Source: Candidatus Bipolaricaulota bacterium (GTDB lineage Bacteria > Bipolaricaulota > Bipolaricaulia > M55B111). Taken from it: a stretch of 10,187 nucleotides of DNA. How positions within the stretch are numbered: position 1 is the first letter of the stretch; each line of letters opens with the position of its first letter. The stretch covers positions 1 to 10,187 of the forward strand of contig JAGXLP010000036.1 in the NCBI GenBank assembly GCA_018334615.1, in the 5' to 3' direction. The notes under the pieces were generated by a model. It was not told the origin of the DNA, did no database searches, and saw only the letters and a program-made list of their open reading frames with translations. Positions 1-6,041 of this stretch are shown piece after piece. Made by a program: the position numbers and the translations under genes.

Positions 1-212
1 GCAACCCGACCCCATGAAGATGGAATCGGTAGTAATCGCGGGTCAGCCATACCGCGGTGAATACGTACTTGGGCCTTGTACACACCGCCCGTCACACCAA
101 CCGAGTAGGCGACACCCGAAGTCAACGCATGTTGCCGAAGGTGTTACCTGCAAGGGGGGTGAAGTCGTAACAAGGTAGCCGTAGGAGAACCTGCGGCTGG
201 ATCACCTCCTTT
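1..212 (+). rRNA. rrs: 16S ribosomal RNA, 3' end (partial)
   Basis: This is the 3' minor-domain end of the small-subunit rRNA; the 5' part lies outside the window. Seen directly: the universal stretch TGTACACACCGCCCGTCAC near 78-96, GGTGAAGTCGTAACAAGG near 158-175, the helix 45 hairpin with loop AGAA between GTAGG and CCTGC, and the anti-Shine-Dalgarno CCTCCT at 205-210. By homology with the E. coli end (GGATCACCTCCTTA) the mature 3' end falls near 212. The signature is bacterial, not archaeal. Helix 44 is short: about 56 bases lie between CACACCA and GGGGTGAAGTC, against about 72 in E. coli, and its tip is CAAC-GCAT-GTTG at 123-134. The usual GTTCYCGGGCC just before the decoding site reads GTACTTGGGCC here. 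Several downstream genes carry GGAGG-type ribosome sites that match the tail. Confidence 0.98.
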
Positions 213-231
213 TAAGGAGTATTTCCTTAAA
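206..231 (+). other. 16S trailer hairpin that can also pair with the anti-Shine-Dalgarno
   Basis: TTTAAGGA (211-218) and TCCTTAAA (224-231) form a perfect 8-bp inverted repeat with the 5-base loop GTATT directly at the mature 16S end. The same AGGAG (215-219) is also complementary to the anti-Shine-Dalgarno CTCCT (206-210) across the loop TTTA, so the two stems exclude each other. The pairing is visible in the sequence. A role in rRNA 3' processing, or in keeping the precursor inactive until trimmed, is inference. Confidence 0.55.
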
Positions 232-399
232 CAAACAAACCACAACCTTTTATTTAAACTATCAGCTCTTCCCACCTGTCAAGGGTCTTGGGTACCTAGT
301 GCACATTCCATAGCTTACGATGTTCTAGTAGATAGTTTGCAATGGATGTTAAACAGTTGATAGTTAAAAGCAAGTCTTCAATGAGGACGGAGTAACTAA
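232..399. other. Gap after 16S: no tRNA, 23S or 5S recognised
   Basis: The bases between the 16S trailer and the end of holA hold no recognisable tRNA (no T-loop GGTTCRA-type core or acceptor pairing), no start of a 23S gene and no supported reading frame. Visible structures are an AAACTATC/GATAGTTT inverted repeat (256-263 with 331-338), a further GATAGTT at 359-365, and a small hairpin GTCTTC-AAT-GAGGAC at 374-388. Read on the minus strand, that hairpin (with one C/A mismatch) lies just after the holA stop and is followed by TTGCTTTT. It could be a weak holA terminator, but this is not convincing. Confidence 0.6.
253..369. repeat. Inverted/direct repeat around GATAGTT in the 16S 3' flank
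   Basis: TTTAAACTATCA at 253-264 is matched by GATAGTTT at 331-338 (8 bp, perfect) and by TTGATAGTTAAAA at 357-369 (about 11 bp with one inserted A). The left arm could therefore pair with either right arm. The loop is about 67 or 94 bases. It could be a folded rRNA-precursor trailer or a chance A+T-rich repeat. No mobile-element gene lies nearby. Confidence 0.35.
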
Positions 400-1344
400 C
401 TAATTTTCAACAGGAAAATTTCTGTAGACTACCCGAAAAAGTGCGTCGACAATATCCGTTTTCCCCTGTTTAAACTTGAGGTCCTCCCGATAAAGCAGGT
501 GTAACAACTTCTCCAGTTCGTCACCTGTAAAATTATTAAGCTGGCCTCGTTTTTTCTTTACCAGCCAGTTATAAATTCCTGTTTCGGATGAGATTTCTTT
601 GTTGGAAAGACCGTCCGCGGCCAATGCCTGGACCTTTATCAACTTTCGGACTTCGTTGGCCAGCATGAAGAATATCTTCCCTTCATCCACTCCCTCTTTT
701 AACATCTCCTCCAGGAGTTCAATGGCTTCCCGGGAGTGGCGGGTAAAAAGAGCATCAAAGAAATCAAACATCTTGTCCTTACCTCTGGCCCAGACTACAT
801 CTTTGACTACGTCCCTGGTCAATTCCTCGTTCTCCCCGTATAGCTTTAACTTCTCAGCTTCCTTTTCCACACGCAGGAGGTCCTTTTCCATAGTCTGGAT
901 TAGCCATCTTTTAGCATCGCTTGTAAGCTGGACCTGGTGATCGTTAAGGATTTGAGAAACGTATTTTGGAAAATTCCTGCCTGTAGGATGGGAAAATTTC
1001 TTCGTCTCCCCTTTGTCGGAAATTGCCCTGTACAGAGAAGAACCCTTGTTTATCGATTCTGATTCGAGTAAAAGAGCTGTGTTCTTGTAAGAATGATTCC
1101 TGATTATTTCAGGAAAGGAGTCGTCTTCCAGTAGTTCTTCCGTCTGGGACACCCGGATTATTTTTGTTTGAGAGAAGAGCGAAGCTCCACTTAGAAGTTG
1201 CTCCAGCTTATCCGGTTCTAGCCGCTTGCCTTCGAACTTGTAAATTTCCGGATTCGACAGGTCTTCCCGCCATTTAGCAAGGGTCTTCCTAATTGCCTTC
1301 CTTCTTTGATATGGCTCTCCGTGGTAAAGGACGATTTTCTCCAT
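400..1344 (-). CDS. holA: DNA polymerase III, delta subunit
   Basis: This is the clamp-loader delta subunit, which opens the sliding clamp so that it can be loaded on primed DNA. The 314-residue product begins MEKIVLYHGEPYQRRKAI, the usual delta opening: an AAA+ fold without a working Walker A. The middle has the conserved pattern around LLRVEKEAEKLKLY (residues 157-170), followed by the helical collar with FDALF (196-200), EGKIFFMLANEVRKLI (221-236) and the C-terminal LKFKQGKTDIVDALF (289-303). The length is slightly below the usual ~340. The frame stays open back to 1515, but the added 57 residues look unlike the family and overlap a likely promoter, so the ATG at 1344 is preferred. No clear Shine-Dalgarno precedes it. 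The gene converges on the 16S gene and is divergent from sat, and appears to be transcribed alone. Confidence 0.93.
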   Translation of the reverse strand: MEKIVLYHGEPYQRRKAIRKTLAKWREDLSNPEIYKFEGKRLEPDKLEQLLSGASLFSQTKIIRVSQTEELLEDDSFPEIIRNHSYKNTALLLESESINKGSSLYRAISDKGETKKFSHPTGRNFPKYVSQILNDHQVQLTSDAKRWLIQTMEKDLLRVEKEAEKLKLYGENEELTRDVVKDVVWARGKDKMFDFFDALFTRHSREAIELLEEMLKEGVDEGKIFFMLANEVRKLIKVQALAADGLSNKEISSETGIYNWLVKKKRGQLNNFTGDELEKLLHLLYREDLKFKQGKTDIVDALFRVVYRNFPVEN

Positions 1345-1363
1345 AGCTGGGAACTCAAAATAG

Positions 1364-1392
1364 ATAGTAGAGTCACGGCGTTGAGTATTCAA
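1364..1392 (-). promoter_or_regulatory. Candidate sigma-70-type promoter for holA
   Basis: On the minus strand, TTGAAT (1392-1387) and TACTAT (1369-1364) are separated by exactly 17 bases, matching four of six bases in each consensus box. Transcription would begin near 1357, leaving a leader of only about 13 bases before the holA ATG. This agrees with the absence of a visible ribosome site and argues against the longer 1515 start. Confidence 0.4.
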
Positions 1393-1535
1393 TGAGAGTT
1401 TCGATCTTAAATTAGGGGGCTCCACCCTGAAGGGGTTACCTCGGACGCGAAAAGGATATCTAGTTCGGGTCCAGGCAGTGAATAATTCCCCCGACACGGA
1501 GGTACCTTCGACCAAACCAGTCGTTCGGATGAATG

Positions 1536-1564
1536 TTGATATTCCCGAAAGGAGTTTCCATAAT
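1536..1564 (+). promoter_or_regulatory. Near-consensus sigma-70-type promoter for sat-cysC
   Basis: TTGATA (1536-1541) and CATAAT (1559-1564) are separated by exactly 17 bases; each box differs from TTGACA/TATAAT by one base. The expected start is near 1571, giving a leader of about 55 bases before the sat ATG. A dyad TTAAC-TC-GTTAA (1564-1575) overlaps the last base of the -10 box and the start point, and could be an operator. The promoter is a strong sequence match; regulation through the dyad is inference. Confidence 0.6.
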
Positions 1565-1612
1565 TAACTCGTTAAATTTCACACTTTAATTTTATTTTCG
1601 AGTCATTACTTT

Positions 1613-1619
1613 AGAGGTG
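1613..1619 (+). promoter_or_regulatory. Ribosome binding site of sat
   Basis: AGAGGTG lies 6 bases before the ATG at 1626. A GTG in the same frame at 1617 overlaps this site, so it cannot be the start served by it. This decides the start in favour of ATG 1626. Confidence 0.75.
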
Positions 1620-1625
1620 AACAAA

Positions 1626-2783
1626 ATGCTCCCACCGCACGGGGGAAAGTTAATTAATCGTGAACCAAGAACAACAAATACCAGGGAGAAACTCAAACGG
1701 AAGGCGAAGGAGTTAAAGCAAGTCGAGCTTAGTACCGGTCAGGTAAAACACCTGCAGAATATTGCCCACGGAAGTTATAGCCCGCTGAAGGGTTTCATGG
1801 GACAGAACGACTTAAAAAAAGTGATAAAGGACAGGACGCTGGAGGATGGAACAGTCTGGACGGTGCCCATCGTACTTGACGTTACTCAAGAAAAAGTCGA
1901 TGAAATAGAGAACGAGGGAGAAGTCACTCTGGTGGATGATACCGGTATTCAGCTGGCAGTAATGGACGTGGAAGAGATTTACACTATAGATAAGAAGGAA
2001 GCGGTAGAAGGGTTGTTTGGAACGGGCGACGAGGAGCATCCAGGAGTTTCGAATTTCCTGAAGCTCGGCGAGTATTTCATTGGCGGCCCAATCAAGCTAA
2101 TCCGAGGGGGATTCGACGATTACTATCAGTATCTACTGAAGCCTGTAGAGACACGGGTATTGTTTAAAGAGAAAGGGTGGGAAAAGGTAGTCGGTTTTCA
2201 GACGAGAAACGTACCCCACAGGGGCCATGAGCACCTCCAGAAAAGTGCTCTGGAGGTCGCGGACGGAATATTCATCCATCCTAAAATCGGGCAGAAGAAA
2301 GCCGGAGACTGGAAGGACGAAGTGATCCTGGAATCTTACGACATACTCCTCGACCACTACTATCTTCACGACCACGCGGTTATGAGTATATTTCCGGCCG
2401 ATATGTTCTACATGGGGCCGAGAGAAGCGGTATTTGACGCGATTGTAAGGAAAAACTACGGCTGTACTCACTTTATTGTTGGTCGTGACCACGCCGGTGT
2501 GGGTGATTATTATGGCGATTTTGACGCACACAACATATTTGAACAACTTGCCAATATAGACATCGAACCGTTGACTTTCGATTACGCTTACTGGTGCAAG
2601 AAGTGTGGTCAAATGGTAACCGACAAGACCTGTCCCCATTCGATGGAAGATAGAATTGCTCCTTCCGGAAGCAAGATCAGAGGAATGATTAAGGACGGTC
2701 AGAGACCGCCTAACGAAATTATGCGCCAGGAAGTAGCCGAATTTGTTACTAACCAGAAAAGTCCTTTTGTCGTGGAGGGTTAA
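1626..2783 (+). CDS. sat: Sulfate adenylyltransferase (ATP sulfurylase)
   Basis: The enzyme converts ATP and sulfate to adenosine 5'-phosphosulfate (APS) and pyrophosphate in the cytoplasm. The 385-residue product starts MLPPHGGKLINR, typical of the family. The nucleotide-binding motifs are QTRN (192-195), HRGH (198-201) and GRDHAGVG (286-293). Cys324, Cys327, Cys336 and His338 form the zinc site of the single-domain bacterial/archaeal type, and SGSKIR (347-352) replaces the usual SGT.(V/I)R. Length is normal for a monofunctional Sat. It is the first gene of a two-gene unit with cysC. The same enzyme type serves both dissimilatory and assimilatory sulfate use; no APS reductase or dissimilatory sulfite reductase gene is present to decide between them. 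Confidence 0.96.
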   Translation: MLPPHGGKLINREPRTTNTREKLKRKAKELKQVELSTGQVKHLQNIAHGSYSPLKGFMGQNDLKKVIKDRTLEDGTVWTVPIVLDVTQEKVDEIENEGEVTLVDDTGIQLAVMDVEEIYTIDKKEAVEGLFGTGDEEHPGVSNFLKLGEYFIGGPIKLIRGGFDDYYQYLLKPVETRVLFKEKGWEKVVGFQTRNVPHRGHEHLQKSALEVADGIFIHPKIGQKKAGDWKDEVILESYDILLDHYYLHDHAVMSIFPADMFYMGPREAVFDAIVRKNYGCTHFIVGRDHAGVGDYYGDFDAHNIFEQLANIDIEPLTFDYAYWCKKCGQMVTDKTCPHSMEDRIAPSGSKIRGMIKDGQRPPNEIMRQEVAEFVTNQKSPFVVEG

Positions 2784-2784
2784 C

Positions 2785-3432
2785 ATGTCTGAAGAGGAAG
2801 AACGACAAACACAATTCAACAGCTTCACTCTGTGGTTTACAGGATTGCCTTCTTCGGGAAAGTCAACCATAGCGAAGGAAGTGGAGAACGAACTTCGGAG
2901 GAGGGGCTTGAGGGTCGAGAACCTTGATGCGGACGGTTTGCGGAAAAACCTCCATCCCGACCTTGGATTCACTAAAGAGGAGAGAGGAATAAATAACAAA
3001 AGGATCGGTTATATTAGCAAACTCCTGACCAAGAACGACGTAGCGACAATAGTTGCCGCGGTCTCCCCGTTTAAGGAGTACAGACAGATCGCGAGGGAAA
3101 TGGTCGAAGAGGAAGGAGAGTTCTACCAGATCTACGTCGAGTGTCCCGTGGAAGTATGTAAAGAAAGAGACCCCAAAGGGCTCTACGAAAAGGCGGAGGA
3201 GGGAATAATTCCCAACTTTACCGGCATTTCGCACCCGTTTGAAGAGCCCGAGATTGGTGAATACGACCTGAAGGTAAACACTGCCGAACTGGATCCCGAT
3301 TCGGCCACGGAGAAAGTAATGCAGTTCCTGGTAGATACCGGTATCTTTTCTTCTTACGACGAGTATACTGGTCTAAATGAGCACCAGGAAGAAGAGATCA
3401 AGAACCGTTTACGGAGGTTGGGATATCTGTAG
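2785..3432 (+). CDS. cysC: Adenylyl-sulfate kinase (APS kinase)
   Basis: The enzyme phosphorylates APS, the product of Sat, at the 3' position to give PAPS, the donor for sulfate reduction or sulfation. The 215-residue product has the P-loop GLPSSGKST (20-28), LDADGLRKNL (47-56, usually LDGD.VR..L), LGFTKEER (60-67), the SPF motif (94-96, the usual active-site serine region), DPKGLYEKA (129-137) and FTGI (145-148). A charged tail after residue 187 (ending KNRLRRLGYL) is an addition to the core kinase. The ATG lies one base after the sat stop, and GGAGG (2774-2778) inside the end of sat is 6 bases before it, so the pair is probably co-transcribed and coupled. An open frame further upstream runs inside sat and lacks this ribosome site. 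Confidence 0.94.
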   Translation: MSEEEERQTQFNSFTLWFTGLPSSGKSTIAKEVENELRRRGLRVENLDADGLRKNLHPDLGFTKEERGINNKRIGYISKLLTKNDVATIVAAVSPFKEYRQIAREMVEEEGEFYQIYVECPVEVCKERDPKGLYEKAEEGIIPNFTGISHPFEEPEIGEYDLKVNTAELDPDSATEKVMQFLVDTGIFSSYDEYTGLNEHQEEEIKNRLRRLGYL

Positions 3433-3484
3433 AACTTGTAATTAAGCTGGGGGATAATCGCGGGCGAAGAAGGGGTATTATTCG
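3433..3484. other. Convergent gap between cysC and mobA
   Basis: Fifty-two bases separate the ends of two convergent transcription units. An imperfect dyad CGAAGAA...TTATTCG (about 3465-3484) is present, but no GC-rich stem with a T-run is seen on either strand, so no terminator is called. Confidence 0.4.
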
Positions 3485-4099
3485 TTAGGTCGAGTTCAGC
3501 TCTTTCAAGTCTTCCGGGTTATTTACGTTAAAAAAACAGTGTGAAGATATTGAGCCCTCGGATATCAACCGATCTACCGAAATCTCCCTGACCATATCTA
3601 CTCTGGATAAAAAATTCGTTATTTTGCGCGTTCCGCCCCTTAAAGCATTCCTCATATCCCGTTTTAGGGATGTCCGATAAAGGGCAACCAGCGGCTCGTA
3701 ATATCCGTTGTCCCATCGTGGAATTACGGCGTCCGGTGTTTTTCCAGCCTCGCCCAGATTCGCGGACAACTCATCGATTATTCGGGGGTCCAGATTGGGA
3801 AGATCACAGGCCGAAATAAACAACCACTCGTTGCTGGCGTGGGTCAAGGCCGAATATATCGCTCCGAGCGGTCCCCTTTCCGGTAAGAGGTCGGGTCGTG
3901 TGGGCAAGTCGTAATCGTCTTCTGGGTTTACCTGGAGGAATATTTCATTTGCTTTCCCTTCCAGCTTCTTCCAGATTACTTTGTACAGTGGTGTTCCGTC
4001 GACTTTAATCCGGGTCTTGTCCTTCCCCAGCCGAGACGACTTCCCTCCGCAGAGTATTGCTATGGATAGTTTTGGCATCAAAAGGTTAATTGGAGACAA
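3485..4099 (-). CDS. mobA: Molybdenum cofactor guanylyltransferase
   Basis: The enzyme joins GMP from GTP to the molybdenum (or tungsten) pterin cofactor, giving the MGD form used by DMSO-reductase-family enzymes. The 204-residue product has the nucleotidyltransferase signature LCGGKSSRLGKDK (16-28, usually LAGGxSxRMGxDK), GPLGAI (76-81), CDLP (98-101, metal-binding Asp), YYEPLVALYR (133-142) and NVNNPEDL (191-198). Two starts are possible. TTG at 4099 has GGAG 6 bases upstream and overlaps the moeA-fusion gene by 14 bases. ATG at 4078 matches the usual family N-terminus better but has no ribosome site. The TTG is listed because of the ribosome site, with low confidence in this detail. This is the last gene of the cofactor cluster; no mobB is seen. 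Confidence 0.92.
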   Translation of the reverse strand: MSPINLLMPKLSIAILCGGKSSRLGKDKTRIKVDGTPLYKVIWKKLEGKANEIFLQVNPEDDYDLPTRPDLLPERGPLGAIYSALTHASNEWLFISACDLPNLDPRIIDELSANLGEAGKTPDAVIPRWDNGYYEPLVALYRTSLKRDMRNALRGGTRKITNFLSRVDMVREISVDRLISEGSISSHCFFNVNNPEDLKELNST

Positions 4100-6029
4100 T
4101 TATTTCTCCGGGTTTATCCCCGGGATGTAGCCCCGGCAGCGATTCTAGCACCTGGGTAAATTCTCGACTCTGAAGCTTGGCCCGGAAGGCTTCGCCCCAC
4201 TGGTTACTTAGAACGTCGGTTCGGCAGAGGAAGTCAAACTCTTCTTCCTGCAACTTGACGAAACCGAGACCATTTCCCGCTGCTACGGACTTTATCCCCA
4301 TACCGACGTCGGCTTTACCGGATTTCACGGCTGCCGAAACTGCGTTGTGAGTACTCAATTCGACCTGGTAACCGGTTAGTTCTCGTTTAATCTTCTGGAG
4401 ATCCAGGGAGAGTTCTTCGGCTGCTCTTTCCAAAAAGTTGTCGAAAAGTATTCTGGTTCCAGAACCGCTGGTTCGGTTGACCAACCTTACCTCTTTCTTG
4501 ACTAGGTCTTCTACCGAACTGATCCCCTTCGGGTTGCCCGACTGAACGATAAGCCCCTGTTCGCGGTTGTAGCCCCGGAGTATTGATAGGTTCTCCACTC
4601 CTCGTTCCCGCAAAAAAGGAACGTTGTACCCGTCCGGGGTCCAGATATGGATTCCCGCCACGTCCGCGACGGAATTCTCAACTGCCTCGACGCCGCCCAG
4701 AGATCCCCGGCTCAATGATCTTACCTCGAACGAGAGTAAGTTCAGCAGTCGATTGAGTCCGATACAATTACTTCCGACAAACAACAATCTGGGGAGTTTT
4801 GGATTTCTCGAGAAGGAAGTGACTTCTACTGTTTCCCCTGAATCCATGTAATTGACTCCTTCCGGTATCGAAACGTACCCGTCCGCCTGGGATAAGAGCG
4901 TAATTGCACCACTTACCTTGTTTATTGGATACGCCCTAAGTTCGTCTTCTCGCCTGGTCAGGCCGACGAATTTCTGCTCGGTTCTTCCCCCTTCGGAAGC
5001 CGTTCTCTCCGTCAACCTGGCCTCCAGTTTCGGGTTTTCAGGATCGACTCTCCCGCCAAAACTTCGGATAAGCGGCGCGACGAAATTCATAAAAATTACG
5101 TAAGCTGAGGAAGGATTGCCGGGAAGGCCAAAGAAAGGAATTCCGTTCAGGTCACCCAGAACGGTGGGCTTGCCGGGTTTTATTTTAATCCCGTGAGCAA
5201 GTACTTTTCCCTGTTCCTCGAGAATATCGTAGATCATATCGTGGGGTCCGGCACTCGTACTGCCCGAGGAAACGATCAGGTCGCAGTTTTTTAGGCCCTT
5301 ATTGATTGCCCGGGTCATCTGGTCGGCGTCGTCATTGACTATTCCCAGAGAGACGGGATTACCTCCGGCTTCTTCGATCCCGGCAGTTAGAAGAGACGTA
5401 TTTGTGTCGTAGATCTCGGCGGAACCAAGTTCCTCCCCCGGTGGGACGAGTTCGGGTCCCGTAGATATTACCCCGACAGTCGGTGCGCCATGGATCATGA
5501 CTTTGTCTACTCCACAGGCGGCCAGTTTGGCTATCTCTATTGGGGTGATTTCCTTACCTTCGCGGACTATAAGATCTCCGGTAGCAATGTCGCTTCCGGC
5601 GGAAAAGACGTTTTCCCCTGGAACGACCGAGGTTTTAACGAGTAAATGATCCCCGTCTTTTTCCGTGTCCTCGACCATTACTACGGCATTGGCTCCTGCA
5701 GGAATCTCCGCACCCGTGGGTATTTCCAGGGACTTTCCCTGTCTTACTTCCATCCGAGGGGGCTTTCCTATTTCTAATTCCCCTCTGATTTCCAGTCGAG
5801 CCGGATTCTCCTCGTCCGCCCCGTAGGTATCCGAAGCAGTAACGGCATAACCATCCATCAAAGAACGACTGAAGGGTGGAACGTCCGTTCTGGCATGGAC
5901 GTCTTTGGCAACTATCTTATTGGTAGCCTGAGAAATCTGTACTCGCTCTATTGGGTTTTGGAACTTGAAACCGTCAATTAAGCTTTCGAACTTCTCCGGG
6001 CTGATTAAGTTGCGGAACTCTTTCCTCAT
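4086..6029 (-). CDS. MoeA-type molybdopterin molybdenumtransferase fused to a molybdate-binding-like domain
   Basis: This 647-residue protein has two parts. Residues 1-405 are a complete MoeA, which inserts molybdenum (or tungsten) into adenylylated molybdopterin: MDGYAV (58-63), GSDI (145-148), GPEL (191-194), SGSTSAGPHD (255-264), PGKP (285-288) and GLPGNP (301-306), keeping the acidic residues that family members use. Residues 412-640 match the COG1910 periplasmic-binding-like domain: AGIHI (458-462), NREQGLIVQSGNP (488-500), VNRTSGSGTR (517-526) and STHNAVSAAVKSGKAD (559-574). No signal peptide is present, so both halves should be cytoplasmic; the second may capture or sense molybdate/tungstate for the first (inference). 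Start ATG 6029 has GGAGGT five bases upstream. It lies 12 bases after the separate moeA. Such fusions are known in archaea and anaerobic bacteria. Confidence 0.93.
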   Translation of the reverse strand: MRKEFRNLISPEKFESLIDGFKFQNPIERVQISQATNKIVAKDVHARTDVPPFSRSLMDGYAVTASDTYGADEENPARLEIRGELEIGKPPRMEVRQGKSLEIPTGAEIPAGANAVVMVEDTEKDGDHLLVKTSVVPGENVFSAGSDIATGDLIVREGKEITPIEIAKLAACGVDKVMIHGAPTVGVISTGPELVPPGEELGSAEIYDTNTSLLTAGIEEAGGNPVSLGIVNDDADQMTRAINKGLKNCDLIVSSGSTSAGPHDMIYDILEEQGKVLAHGIKIKPGKPTVLGDLNGIPFFGLPGNPSSAYVIFMNFVAPLIRSFGGRVDPENPKLEARLTERTASEGGRTEQKFVGLTRREDELRAYPINKVSGAITLLSQADGYVSIPEGVNYMDSGETVEVTSFSRNPKLPRLLFVGSNCIGLNRLLNLLSFEVRSLSRGSLGGVEAVENSVADVAGIHIWTPDGYNVPFLRERGVENLSILRGYNREQGLIVQSGNPKGISSVEDLVKKEVRLVNRTSGSGTRILFDNFLERAAEELSLDLQKIKRELTGYQVELSTHNAVSAAVKSGKADVGMGIKSVAAGNGLGFVKLQEEEFDFLCRTDVLSNQWGEAFRAKLQSREFTQVLESLPGLHPGDKPGEIIVSN

Positions 6030-6041
6030 CCTTTACCTCCA

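Larger units (their letters stand above)
1345..1625. other. Divergent intergenic region between holA and sat
   Basis: This stretch separates the holA and sat starts. It holds one candidate promoter on each strand (1364-1392 minus, 1536-1564 plus) and a small dyad at 1564-1575. The open minus-strand frame through 1345-1515 (an upstream extension of holA) gives an Arg/Pro/Thr-rich peptide that fits no holA family member, so it is treated as non-coding. No RNA gene was recognised. Confidence 0.6.

Noticed and set aside
213..399. tRNA or start of a 23S gene after the 16S
   Set aside because: No cloverleaf pairing, T-loop core or 23S 5' consensus could be found.
599..940. Plus-strand open frame opposite holA
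   Set aside because: Ser-rich low-complexity translation antisense to a recognised gene, with no ribosome site support.
1345..1515. N-terminal extension of holA to an earlier start
   Set aside because: The added 57 residues do not resemble any delta subunit, and the interval holds a likely holA promoter; the ATG at 1344 gives the normal family start.
1617..1625. GTG at 1617 as the sat start
   Set aside because: It overlaps the ribosome site AGAGGTG that serves the ATG at 1626, which also gives the typical Sat N-terminus.
2133..2999. Long minus-strand open frame (288 codons) opposite sat and cysC
   Set aside because: It lies antisense to two clearly conserved genes, has no family-like motifs and is a shadow of their codon pattern.
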